Of a stretch of DNA of 64,000 nt, positions 1-8,854 are shown in pieces. Location: positions 62,001-126,000 of the forward strand of contig CAMYZE010000003.1 of NCBI GenBank assembly GCA_947303805.1, given 5' to 3'. Under the pieces are notes generated by a model, which saw nothing but the letters and a program-made list of their open reading frames with translations, made no database searches and had not been told where the DNA came from. This DNA comes from an uncultured Clostridia bacterium. GTDB taxonomy: Bacteria; Bacillota; Clostridia; Lachnospirales; Lachnospiraceae. Made by a program: the position numbers and the translations under genes. Each line of letters opens with the position of its first letter. Within the stretch, counting starts at the first letter, position 1.

Positions 1-446
1 AAATCAACCTTATGGTTAAACTCATTATTGTCTAAGATATTTATTATACTACCGCAACTACCAGATTTGATGCTTTTTGCTCCTATCACTAGTTTTCTTA
101 TTCTACTTTGGACTATAGCTCCAGCACACATCTGGCAAGGTTCTAATGTCACATACATGGTACACTCTTCAAGTCTAAAATCTCCTACCTTTTTGCATGC
201 CTTTGAGATGGCTAAAATCTCAGCATGTGATACAGCGTTTTTATCTTTATTTCTTTTATTATATGCTCTTGCTAATATAGTGCCATCACTAATACCTGCT
301 GCACTAGCAATCTCGCACATTTTTTTATTTTTTTTATTTTCTCTATATACGACAATGCAGCCAACGGGTATATCGCCACCGTTTGCTGCAATCCTTGCTT
401 GCTTTAGAGCTTCATCTATATAATATTTATCGTTTTTAATTGCCAC
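1..446 (-). CDS. tadA: tRNA-specific adenosine deaminase TadA (C-terminus outside window)
   Basis: Deaminates the wobble adenosine of tRNA-Arg(ACG) to inosine in the cytoplasm. About 148 residues are visible. The zinc and catalytic motifs are present: HAE (in VSHAEILAIS) and PCQMC (in LEPCQMCAGAIV). The start is a GTG at 444-446 overlapping the TAG stop of the upstream gene (TAGTG), which suggests translational coupling; a weak GGAT lies upstream. Compared with usual TadA, about 18 extra residues, rich in Lys and Asn, sit between the N-terminal PVGCIVVY strand and the YNKR segment before HAE. The gene leaves the window at base 1. Identity is firm from the two motifs. Confidence 0.93.
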   Translation of the reverse strand, partial: MAIKNDKYYIDEALKQARIAANGGDIPVGCIVVYRENKKNKKMCEIASAAGISDGTILARAYNKRNKDKNAVSHAEILAISKACKKVGDFRLEECTMYVTLEPCQMCAGAIVQSRIRKLVIGAKSIKSGSCGSIINILDNNEFNHKVD

Positions 447-1678
447 TATCTATCCGAAGATAACTCAGGTGGTACTGGTGTTGTATAGTCTGCATCATCA
501 TCTTTATATGTGACCATACCCGATGAATTCGTGCTCCATTCACTACCATCACCATCTTTAATTTTTTTTCTATTCTTCAATATTGTTCCAGAGGTATTAA
601 CAAGGTATACTCTTCCCCCTACATCAAAACCAGCATATTTTTGCTCAACGCTTGCCATCTGTAGTTTACCTTTATAATACAACTTATTGTTATAGATACC
701 AGTCACACCTCTTCCATCACCTTCAAAATAGTAACTTGCACCATCATTCGTACCATCTATGTCTTTATTGATGTAACCTGTTTTCATAGAGCAATCTTGT
801 ACACTTGGTCCAAAATAATAATAATCTCCATTTACTTGTTGAACTCCATATACCGCGAATCCATACTCATTAAATAAGTATGTCTTTTCACCAAGTCTCA
901 CTTTCTGATACTTTCCAACTGGGGCAGTCCTTGGTTGTCCTTGTCCATTGAAATAAAAATATCTAACTTCTGCTCCAGGCAAAACTTCTGCTGGTGGCTC
1001 TATAGAATACCAAGTGTCAGTAACTGCCTCTCCAAATTTAAACTCATCACTTGAATCTTCTACAAAGTACATCCAACCTCTCATCGCAGGTTCAGTTTCC
1101 TTCATCAATCTCCATCCTGTTCTCATGATTCCATTTTGATCAAAGCAGTATCTTCTACTTCCAATCATCTTACTGATGTATGGGTCGTCATCAGAAAAAA
1201 CTCTCTTGTTTGAGTTAGTATCAAAATAAAACCAACCCGTTTTTTCCTTATCAACTTCCGTTACCCAGCCTTTTGGTATTTCTAACTCTTGAAATCCATT
1301 CACAAGGAAACCATCTTCTAAGTCTCCATAATACAAATCATCCTCTCCGCACCAACCTTTTTGAAGTTTTCCAGCGCTATCAAGATAATATTTGTATCCA
1401 TCTATTTCATATACACCATCTGTCTTAAATGTACCATCATTTCCAGCATAATACATATCTCCATCGCTCTCTACCCAAGAGTTAAATACAGCATATCCCT
1501 CATCATTCACATAATATCTTTTTCTATCATACTCAATAATCTGGTTACGAGCAACTGAACCATTATCTTCAAAATAACGGTAATACTCACCAGATTTTTC
1601 AAATCTTCCTGCAAGACATAAATTTGTTAAAGTAAATATAAAACAAACATTAAGTAGTAGTAAAATAATCTTTTTCAT
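446..1678 (-). CDS. Secreted cell-wall/choline-binding repeat protein
   Basis: A 410-residue secreted protein built from aromatic-rich wall-binding repeats of the choline/glucan-binding type. Units such as YYLDSAGKLQKGW, RYCFDQNGIMRTGW and YYFEGDGRGVTG recur along the whole chain. A signal peptide (MKKIILLLLNVCFIF, cleavage probably near CLAG) begins at the ATG 1676-1678 and is preceded by GGGAG, so I prefer this start to an upstream ATG 45 codons earlier. No catalytic domain is visible, so it may be a surface adhesin or wall-anchored scaffold. Ligand (choline or another wall polymer) is not decidable from the sequence. Confidence 0.85.
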   Translation of the reverse strand: MKKIILLLLNVCFIFTLTNLCLAGRFEKSGEYYRYFEDNGSVARNQIIEYDRKRYYVNDEGYAVFNSWVESDGDMYYAGNDGTFKTDGVYEIDGYKYYLDSAGKLQKGWCGEDDLYYGDLEDGFLVNGFQELEIPKGWVTEVDKEKTGWFYFDTNSNKRVFSDDDPYISKMIGSRRYCFDQNGIMRTGWRLMKETEPAMRGWMYFVEDSSDEFKFGEAVTDTWYSIEPPAEVLPGAEVRYFYFNGQGQPRTAPVGKYQKVRLGEKTYLFNEYGFAVYGVQQVNGDYYYFGPSVQDCSMKTGYINKDIDGTNDGASYYFEGDGRGVTGIYNNKLYYKGKLQMASVEQKYAGFDVGGRVYLVNTSGTILKNRKKIKDGDGSEWSTNSSGMVTYKDDDADYTTPVPPELSSDR

Positions 1679-1826
1679 ATTATCTCCCAAATTTACCCAC
1701 AAAAAAGGTAGACTTTTAAGTCTCCCTCCATAGTTATATTTTATCAATAAATGCCTAAAAAGTAAAGTAAAAGGGACGATCAAAAAACTAATTTTGGGGC
1801 TTAAAATTTGCAAATTTTAAGTAATT

Positions 1827-2711
1827 TTAGCTAGTAAAAATTGTTGTCGCTCCCTCTGGAAGTATTAATCCACTTGAGGAAACTTTCAACCCTATCTCAT
1901 ATGAATCTGTACTACCTTTTATATCATTTACAGTTGCTGATTTATTTACTATGTAGTCCATAACACTTGCCTGAAGTCCAGTAGTATATGAATTGAGTAT
2001 CAAAAAAGAATTATTCTTAGCAAGCAATTTCATAGTAAGTTCTACGAAGTCATATATTGAATCCTCAAGTTTCCACACTTCTCCACTTGGGCCTCTTCCA
2101 TATGATGGTGGATCCATTATTATGCCATCATAAACATTGCCTCGCCTAATTTCTCTTTCCACAAACTTTTTACAGTCATCAACTATCCATCTAATTTTAT
2201 CACTTGCTATATTACTTGACTCAGCATTTTCCTTAGCCCAAGTCAGCATTCCTTTTGCAGCATCTACATGTGTTACCTTTGCTCCTGCTATACTCGCAGC
2301 TAAAGTAGCACCACCTGTATATGCAAATAAGTTAAGGACTTTTAATTCCTTACCTATGTCACTTGCTTTTTTACAAAAATCATATATAAATTTCCAATTA
2401 ACCGCCTGCTCTGGAAAGATACCTGTATGTTTAAATGTAAATGGCTTTAGATTAAAAACCATTTTTACATTTTTAGCAACTTCATAATCTATCTGCCAGG
2501 TTTTAGGAAGATTAATGAACTCCCATGAGCCGCCACCCCTGCTACTTCTATGATAAATAGCATTAACTTTATACTTCTTAAAATTTTCAGGATGCCAAAT
2601 TGCCTGTGGGTCAGGACGTCTTAAGATATAGTCTCCAAATCTCTCTATCTTTTCACTGTCACCACAGTCAAGGACTTCATAATCTATAAAATTTTTTACA
2701 TATTTAATCAT
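1827..2711 (-). CDS. Class I SAM-dependent methyltransferase, RlmI-like (COG1092)
   Basis: A 294-residue Rossmann-fold methyltransferase related to the rRNA cytosine-C5 methyltransferase RlmI/YccW but without the N-terminal PUA domain. The SAM-binding motif (NLFAYTGGATLAASIAGA, then VDAAKGML) lies near residues 125-155, and the catalytic-region motif DPPSYGRGP near residue 200. The likely substrate is rRNA or a related RNA; which base is inference. The start overlaps the stop of the acyltransferase gene by 4 bases, consistent with an operon. Confidence 0.8.
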   Translation of the reverse strand: MIKYVKNFIDYEVLDCGDSEKIERFGDYILRRPDPQAIWHPENFKKYKVNAIYHRSSRGGGSWEFINLPKTWQIDYEVAKNVKMVFNLKPFTFKHTGIFPEQAVNWKFIYDFCKKASDIGKELKVLNLFAYTGGATLAASIAGAKVTHVDAAKGMLTWAKENAESSNIASDKIRWIVDDCKKFVEREIRRGNVYDGIIMDPPSYGRGPSGEVWKLEDSIYDFVELTMKLLAKNNSFLILNSYTTGLQASVMDYIVNKSATVNDIKGSTDSYEIGLKVSSSGLILPEGATTIFTS

Positions 2712-3769
2712 GCTCTATTCCCAGTAAGTATATTGTACTGCTTATTAAACCTTTTTATCAAATATTTTGATAAATAGTAATTAATAATCACACACACTAT
2801 AGGTGATAATACAAATACTATACACTCAATGATGGTATATAAATCTATGCCATTTATAACTATGCCAACTGGCACAAACTTATACATAAAGTATTTTGAG
2901 AAAATTATCATTGCCTTCACTATCATGTAGTGGATAGCATATAAGAAAAATGTCTGTGACATAAACTTTGGCACACTATCATAGCTTAATAGCAAGTCAA
3001 AGAAATAAAACAAAAGCATAGCGCCACAAAGTCTCACAATTATTATCGTAGAAACAAATGGGTTATAATATTTAGCATTTTGCAAAAGTAAGTTATAGTT
3101 ATATCTATTAAATGCAAACGCCAAAACAAATAATACTACAAAAATCAAAATATTCTTTCTACTTATCAATTTTGTCTTCCCACTATTATTAAGCGACGCT
3201 AATAAATACCCACATACATAATATATAAAAGCGTCTTCATTTAGATAAGGTATATCTATCCCAAATGCTACAATTAATTCCAGTACTATTAATACGATAA
3301 TCACAACTAACAATCCGGTAATGCGTTGTGCTCGCCAATTTAAATTAAATATAAAATACAAAGCTGGTGACACTATAGATAATAAGATAAGCTGATACAT
3401 AAACCAGAAGGATGGATTATATTTATAGGTGAATGCAGCTTCAATTATTTCACTTATACTCGTGCCACTACTAGGCTTTAATAAAAGATGTATCATATAG
3501 TAAATTAGGTTCCAAATCAAATAAGGTATTAATAATGTATACACTCTTCTCTTAAGCTTATTTCGCGTATCTTCCACTGACCTAATATTTATAAAAAATA
3601 GAAATCCGCTTATTACAAAAAATAATGGAACTGCAAACTGCCCTATGCCGCCGTCTATCGAGAAGAATCTTTCAAACTTTGTTTCATTATTAATAGAGTG
3701 TATTAGTATAACTAATACACTCATAAAAAAATGTAAATATGATATTTTGTTCTTTTCTCTTGTAAGCAT
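2708..3769 (-). CDS. Acyltransferase 3 family membrane protein
   Basis: An integral membrane acyltransferase of about 353 residues with roughly ten hydrophobic segments. The family-typical N-terminus is present (YLHFFMSVLVILIHS, then AVPLFFVISGFLFF), where the His of the first segment is the conserved family residue. Such enzymes O-acetylate or succinylate surface polysaccharides or lipids; the acceptor is unknown here. I chose the ATG at 3767-3769 because it overlaps the upstream TAA (TAATG) as in other junctions of this operon; another ATG six codons upstream is possible and neither has a clear SD. Confidence 0.8.
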   Translation of the reverse strand: MLTREKNKISYLHFFMSVLVILIHSINNETKFERFFSIDGGIGQFAVPLFFVISGFLFFINIRSVEDTRNKLKRRVYTLLIPYLIWNLIYYMIHLLLKPSSGTSISEIIEAAFTYKYNPSFWFMYQLILLSIVSPALYFIFNLNWRAQRITGLLVVIIVLIVLELIVAFGIDIPYLNEDAFIYYVCGYLLASLNNSGKTKLISRKNILIFVVLFVLAFAFNRYNYNLLLQNAKYYNPFVSTIIIVRLCGAMLLFYFFDLLLSYDSVPKFMSQTFFLYAIHYMIVKAMIIFSKYFMYKFVPVGIVINGIDLYTIIECIVFVLSPIVCVIINYYLSKYLIKRFNKQYNILTGNRA

Positions 3770-4959
3770 TATTTGTGCGAATTGCAATATTGTTTTATTC
3801 TTGTCTTTATTTTCTCATACGGATCAAGATATTGACTTATTGAACTATCATGATTTATGCTTTCGATTATTCTTGCTACATATTCAGTCACATCAACACT
3901 TATATACCACTTTTTATCTGCAAGTGTAGGTAACTGATAAATACAGTTTGTCGTAAATATTCCATCAATTATTCCTTCCTCGTAAGCCTTATCAAACTGC
4001 TCAAGACCCTTAGTAAATAATCCAAATGTACAACATGCAAACACTCTTTTAGCATTTTTATCCTTTATACTCTTTGCGGTCTCAATTAGGGAATCACCTG
4101 AGGCAATCATGTCATCAATTACTATTACATCTTTACCCGCTACATCTGCTCCCATATATTCATGAGCAACTATAGGGTTCTTTCCATCTACAACCTTACT
4201 ATAATCTCTTCTCTTATAAAAGAAACCTAAATCTACGCCAAGAACATTCGCAAAATATATATTTCTCTGCATAGCACCAATATCAGGTGAAATAATTGCT
4301 AAGTGCTCCTTATCTATCTTTATATCGTCAAATTTATTTAAAATCGCATTTATAAACTGATAGTGACAACTAAGTGAATCAAAACTTGAAAGCGGTATGG
4401 CATTCATTACTCTTGGATCGTGGGCATCAACAGTTAAAATATTTGAAACTCCTAGAGTTGTAAGTTCTTGAAGCATAACAGCGCAGTCAAGAGACTCTCT
4501 CTTTGTCCTTTTATGTTGTCTTGACTCATATAAAAATGGCATTATGACATTAATTCTTTTTGCCTTGCCATTTGCGGCTGCAATTACTCTCTTTAGATCC
4601 TGATAGTGATCATCAGGTGACATATGGTTTTTAAATCCAAACATCTCATAGGTCTCTGAATAATTTACTACATCAACTATGATAAATATATCAGCACCAC
4701 GAATTGTACCATTTATTACACACTTTGCTTCTCCTGAACCAAATCTATCAATCTCAGGCTCAAGTATATAAGAATCTTTTATAAAGTCATCGGCAAATAC
4801 ATCATAAACCTTATTTTGTACAAGCAATTTTCTCCACTCAAGTATAAAGTCATTTATCTTTTGAGTGAAACTCATTGTCCCCTTAAGTGGCATCAAAAGC
4901 AATGACCCTATAGGAAACTCTCCAAGATATTTACTTTGAATATCATTAGATGTTGGCAT
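3769..4959 (-). CDS. prs: Ribose-phosphate pyrophosphokinase (PRPP synthetase-like)
   Basis: A 396-residue member of the PRPP synthetase/phosphoribosyltransferase fold, longer than the usual ~315-residue Prs. The PRPP-binding loop VIVIDDMIASGDSL is near residues 280-293, and YESRQHKRTKRE with the following LTVDAHDPR corresponds to the ATP/Mg-binding region. It should make PRPP from ribose-5-phosphate and ATP in the cytoplasm. AAGGAGG precedes the ATG. It overlaps the dnaI end by 14 bp, so it is translationally linked to the replication-loader genes. Confidence 0.85.
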   Translation of the reverse strand: MPTSNDIQSKYLGEFPIGSLLLMPLKGTMSFTQKINDFILEWRKLLVQNKVYDVFADDFIKDSYILEPEIDRFGSGEAKCVINGTIRGADIFIIVDVVNYSETYEMFGFKNHMSPDDHYQDLKRVIAAANGKAKRINVIMPFLYESRQHKRTKRESLDCAVMLQELTTLGVSNILTVDAHDPRVMNAIPLSSFDSLSCHYQFINAILNKFDDIKIDKEHLAIISPDIGAMQRNIYFANVLGVDLGFFYKRRDYSKVVDGKNPIVAHEYMGADVAGKDVIVIDDMIASGDSLIETAKSIKDKNAKRVFACCTFGLFTKGLEQFDKAYEEGIIDGIFTTNCIYQLPTLADKKWYISVDVTEYVARIIESINHDSSISQYLDPYEKIKTRIKQYCNSHK

Positions 4960-5896
4960 TTTTTAACCTCCTTAAATCATCGCCCGCCAAATAACAATTA
5001 TAAAATGAATTTTCAAGCCTCGAATGTGTAGGTCCTAGATATATTTCTTCTATTTGATCAGGCACAAGGTTAGTAGTGATAATAGTAGATTTTTTATCAT
5101 TTAATCTTTTATCTATTATATAATTTATTTCTGTATTAGTATAGTCAGTCACCCTCTCTGTCCCTAAATCATCCAATATGAAAAGATCGCAACTGATTGC
5201 ATGATATTTTAGCGGCTCTCCTTCATAATCAGGTTTAAGTGAGTTTAAATATTCATTCACATTTACATATAGTACTGACTTATTATTCTTAAGTGCAAGC
5301 GCACCCATGCATCTTGCCAAAAAAGTTTTGCCTGTTCCTGTAGCGCCTATTAGCAATAAACTAAATGATTCCTCATCCATATTAGTAACCATATTTTTAA
5401 ACTCTGTGATATAGTCCTGCATATACTGCTTATAGGTAATGCCATTTATTGAGATGCCACTTTGATTATAATAGCTTAAATCTAAGTTATCAAAGTTGTC
5501 TTCTTTTATATATTGAGAAAAATGAGATACGTTGTCAAATAATTCAATCTCTTTTTGCACGAAACAAGAGCACTTATGACCATCTACATACCCTGTATCT
5601 TTACACTTGTCGCATACATATTTGAGTTCATTATAGTCATCTCTTATACCGTGCTCTTTTAAATAATTGCTTCTTTCAGTTTTTAATCTATTTAACTCGG
5701 CCTCAGCTTTATCAGTTGGCTTCTTTGAAAGTCTTGCCGTCCCGATATTGATATATGCCTTTATAATATCTAAGTCTAAAGTTCTAAGCTTTGGATTCTC
5801 GGCATATATCTGATTTCTCTTTTCATCATACCTTAAATAGTCACCTTGCCTTAAATATTCATATTCTCTTTTTATATCGTCGTAACTATTAAACAA
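4946..5896 (-). CDS. DnaC/DnaI-type helicase loader ATPase
   Basis: A 316-residue AAA+ protein expected to load the replicative helicase. It has a zinc finger near residues 93-110 (CDKCKDTGYVDGHKCSC), a Walker A motif GATGTGKTFLA near residue 184, and a Walker B-like LFILDDLGTE near residue 240. The start is TTG at 5894-5896: it has a good GAGGG SD seven bases upstream and no ATG fits. It sits 14 bp after the DnaD-domain gene, the usual pair of primosome components in Firmicutes. Confidence 0.85.
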   Translation of the reverse strand: MFNSYDDIKREYEYLRQGDYLRYDEKRNQIYAENPKLRTLDLDIIKAYINIGTARLSKKPTDKAEAELNRLKTERSNYLKEHGIRDDYNELKYVCDKCKDTGYVDGHKCSCFVQKEIELFDNVSHFSQYIKEDNFDNLDLSYYNQSGISINGITYKQYMQDYITEFKNMVTNMDEESFSLLLIGATGTGKTFLARCMGALALKNNKSVLYVNVNEYLNSLKPDYEGEPLKYHAISCDLFILDDLGTERVTDYTNTEINYIIDKRLNDKKSTIITTNLVPDQIEEIYLGPTHSRLENSFYNCYLAGDDLRRLKNANI

Positions 5897-5910
5897 TGTA
5901 TTCCCTCTAA

Positions 5911-6621
5911 CTATGATTTTGCTTTATTCTTAAGCACTGAATTCATGAACATTTTATTGTACTCATCACGTCCTATTACATTAACACGCTTTTTGCTCTT
6001 AGCCTTGCTATTTTTTTCAAATCCATCAGTATATTGTTTAGCATCATCTGCATTTTTAATTTTTTGCTCATACCACGACTCTGCTACAGCTGCCATATAT
6101 TTCGCGTTTCTTTGGTCCTTATTTGCACAATATTCCAAAAGATATTGTATAAGTCCCTCATCAAATCCATAATCATTGTAGCATCTTGCGATTAATGCCT
6201 GTTGTCTCTCTGACATAGTTTGACCGAGCAGCCTCTCAGCTTGAAATAATAAATCAGACTCTATTTCTTCAAAACTTTTTCTATTTTTATTTATTAACTC
6301 ATTTTTCTTAGTTTGGAAATCAACAAGGTTATTTGTCTTTTCAGCAACTGATTTCTTTTCAACTCTATCATATACTAAGCAATCTTTTTTGAATATTTTT
6401 TTCTTAATCCAAAACTTTAATGCCATCTCTATATCTTTCTCTGGGAGATCTATCTCGTTTGATGCCTCAGAAATCGTATAACCTTCTTTTATTCCCTTCC
6501 AGAAATAAAACAGAAAAACCTTAATTTTTTCGGGGCTTACATCAGATAAAAACTTTTCTAAAAATTCATTAGATATTATTGTGACATTACTACCATATAA
6601 GCTATCAAATAACTCTTCCAT
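5911..6621 (-). CDS. DnaD-domain replication protein
   Basis: A 236-residue protein with an N-terminal winged-helix-like region and a C-terminal DnaD/DnaB2 domain (residues about 120-200, including the YxxxGF-type DYGFDEGLI and YCANKDQRNAKYMAAVAESWYEQKI segments). It probably acts with the downstream helicase loader at replication initiation or restart. The start is the ATG at 6619-6621, with GGAGG eight bases upstream; an upstream in-frame TTG would overlap that SD and is less likely. Confidence 0.82.
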   Translation of the reverse strand: MEELFDSLYGSNVTIISNEFLEKFLSDVSPEKIKVFLFYFWKGIKEGYTISEASNEIDLPEKDIEMALKFWIKKKIFKKDCLVYDRVEKKSVAEKTNNLVDFQTKKNELINKNRKSFEEIESDLLFQAERLLGQTMSERQQALIARCYNDYGFDEGLIQYLLEYCANKDQRNAKYMAAVAESWYEQKIKNADDAKQYTDGFEKNSKAKSKKRVNVIGRDEYNKMFMNSVLKNKAKS

Positions 6622-6649
6622 CCCGTTCCCTCCTACCAATCGTTAGCAG

Positions 6650-6680
6650 AATATATCACAAGATTTATAATTTTTTAATA
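6650..6680 (-). promoter_or_regulatory. Possible extended -10 promoter for dnaD-dnaI-prs operon
   Basis: On the minus strand TGATATATT (extended -10; hexamer at 6650-6655) lies about 30 bp upstream of the dnaD start in a 160-bp AT-rich spacer after murC. The -35 region is weak (TTAAAA at a 17-bp spacing). No terminator for murC is obvious here. Confidence 0.35.
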
Positions 6681-6802
6681 CCTATATAAACAACTTTATA
6701 ACAAAAAATTTTTTTAATGTTTATTACTTTTTTTTATAAAAAGATAACTAATTCATTCATATTATTTTTATTATGAACATACCGTCAATTATCATATTCA
6801 AG

Positions 6803-8188
6803 CTACATCATATCAATAATTTTGTAAACATCTCCTGCACCCATAGTAACAACAATGTCGCCATTCTTAGCATTTTTTGAAACATATTCTTGAATATCCG
6901 AAAAAGTTTCAATATATTCGCAAAAATTATTTTTACTATTTTTATTCTCTTTAATTCCAATTTCTATATCTTTAGAACTAATAACCCCTAAATCCTTTTC
7001 TCTTGCTGGATATATTTTAGCAAGTATTGTTATAGGATTATTACCTAAAACCCGCACAAAATCACTATATAATGCCTTAGTTCTTGTAAAAGTGTGTGGC
7101 TGGAAAATCAAATATAAGTTGTTATATTCTATTTCTTTAAGGGCTTTTAAGCTCGCCTCTATCTCAGTTGGGTGATGAGCATAGTCGTCTATATAAGTTA
7201 TTCCATTGACTATCTTCTTAACTTCTAGTCTTCTCCGCGCGCCTTTGAAATTTTCAAGGCTATTTTTCACATCATCAAAACTTATGCCAAACTCGTTTAG
7301 AGCTGCAAAAGCGGCTAAAAAGTTTAGTGCATTATGTTTACCAATCAACTTCTGCCTCATCCTACCGACAAGTTTTTCTTTGTAATATACATCAAAAGAT
7401 TGGTAATGTTCTTTATCATAACTTACATTGCTAAAATAATAATCAGCAGCCCTGTCATCTCCATAAGTTATAACTTTTGATTTAATATTTTTAGTGAGAG
7501 ACGCGATGTCATCTATTTTATTATTAATGACTAGCACACCATCATCGGGAAGTAATTCAATAAACTTTCTAAATGAATTTCTTATATCATTTATATCTTT
7601 AAAAAAATCAAGATGGTCTTCTTCTATATTTGTGACTACAGCAAGACTTGGGCAGAAATCCAAAAAGCTATTGGTGTATTCACATGCTTCGGCGATAAAT
7701 AACTCTTCACCTTTACCGATATAGGAGTTTCCACCTATTTCGTCAACAATCCCTCCTACATTAATAGTCGGGTCAAGATTCTTATCAAGCATAACTTTTG
7801 AAATTAAAGCTGTAGTAGTTGTCTTGCCATGTGTACCTGCAACGCATATTCTTCTATTGTAATTTGCCATAATTTCGCCTAGAATGCTTGACCTTGATAC
7901 CAACTTTATACCCAATTCCTTAGCTTTTATTATTTCCTCGTTATCATCATGGATTGCCTTTGAATATACTACAATATCAATATCCTTGGTTATATTATCT
8001 TTCTTATGACCAATAAATATTTTTATGCCCTTCTTTTCGAGTTCTTTAACATTGTAATTTTCGCTGACATCTGATCCACTAATGATAAATCCATTTTTAA
8101 GCAATATAAGTGCTATTGCACTCATTGAAATGCCACCGATACCTATAAAATGCACTTTTAACTTTTTATTAAAATCAAACACTTTCAT
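6803..8188 (-). CDS. murC: UDP-N-acetylmuramate--L-alanine ligase MurC
   Basis: A 461-residue Mur ligase that adds L-alanine to UDP-MurNAc in the cytoplasm, the first peptide step of peptidoglycan synthesis. Motifs: N-terminal Rossmann GIGGISMSAIA, P-loop GTHGKTTTTALI near residue 110, and the HHPTEI segment in the C-terminal domain. Length is normal for MurC. It follows metI by 6 bp, so it is probably cotranscribed with metNI although the functions differ. Confidence 0.95.
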   Translation of the reverse strand: MKVFDFNKKLKVHFIGIGGISMSAIALILLKNGFIISGSDVSENYNVKELEKKGIKIFIGHKKDNITKDIDIVVYSKAIHDDNEEIIKAKELGIKLVSRSSILGEIMANYNRRICVAGTHGKTTTTALISKVMLDKNLDPTINVGGIVDEIGGNSYIGKGEELFIAEACEYTNSFLDFCPSLAVVTNIEEDHLDFFKDINDIRNSFRKFIELLPDDGVLVINNKIDDIASLTKNIKSKVITYGDDRAADYYFSNVSYDKEHYQSFDVYYKEKLVGRMRQKLIGKHNALNFLAAFAALNEFGISFDDVKNSLENFKGARRRLEVKKIVNGITYIDDYAHHPTEIEASLKALKEIEYNNLYLIFQPHTFTRTKALYSDFVRVLGNNPITILAKIYPAREKDLGVISSKDIEIGIKENKNSKNNFCEYIETFSDIQEYVSKNAKNGDIVVTMGAGDVYKIIDMM

Positions 8189-8194
8189 TTTAAA

Positions 8195-8854
8195 TTACAA
8201 TCTCTTGTCACTCTTTCTTGCAATTCCCATAAATATTTCTTGTAATATCTGCACTATAATTACAAGTAAAACCACTGTCACTATCATAACATCTTGATTA
8301 TATCTATAATAACCATATCTTATTGCTACATCTCCAAGTCCACCTCCGCCTACAGCTCCAGCCATCGCACTATATCCTAATATGGTTGTTATAGAGATAG
8401 CCGCACCTATAAGTAGAGAAGGTTTTGATTCAGATAGCAATACCCTTGTAATTATTTGAAAGTTTGTAGCTCCCATGGATTTTGCAGCCTCTATGACTCC
8501 AAGATCTACTTCCTTTAAAGATGATTCAACCATTCTTGCTATATATGGACTTGCTGAAAAAACAAGAGGTGGTATTACTGCCTTTGCACCTATTGAAGTC
8601 CCGACTATAGCCCTAGTAACAGGTATTACCAATATAAGCAAAATCAAAAATGGTATAGACCTAAATACATTTACTATAAGAGATAAAACATTATATACAG
8701 CAACATTTGGAGTAAGTCCATCTTTTGCAGTGCAATATAAAAGCACACCAAGTGGAATACCAATCATATATGCTATCAGTGACGATGTGATAGTCATAAA
8801 GAATGTCTCTGCTATTGCAGTTGTATATAGAGAAAGATCAATCGCCAAAAACAT
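8195..8854 (-). CDS. metI: Methionine ABC transporter permease MetI
   Basis: A 219-residue, five-helix permease of the D/L-methionine ABC importer. The EAA loop (EAAKSMGATNFQIITRVLL) that docks to MetN is near residue 135. The start is the ATG at 8852-8854 sharing its A with the metN TAA stop (TAATG); GGGAGG precedes it. The cognate substrate-binding lipoprotein MetQ is not in the surrounding genes, so it must be encoded elsewhere. Confidence 0.92.
   Translation of the reverse strand: MFLAIDLSLYTTAIAETFFMTITSSLIAYMIGIPLGVLLYCTAKDGLTPNVAVYNVLSLIVNVFRSIPFLILLILVIPVTRAIVGTSIGAKAVIPPLVFSASPYIARMVESSLKEVDLGVIEAAKSMGATNFQIITRVLLSESKPSLLIGAAISITTILGYSAMAGAVGGGGLGDVAIRYGYYRYNQDVMIVTVVLLVIIVQILQEIFMGIARKSDKRL

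Noticed and set aside
28-423. Plus-strand 131-residue hydrophobic ORF
   Set aside because: It is the antisense shadow of tadA, whose HAE and PCxxC motifs are intact on the minus strand.
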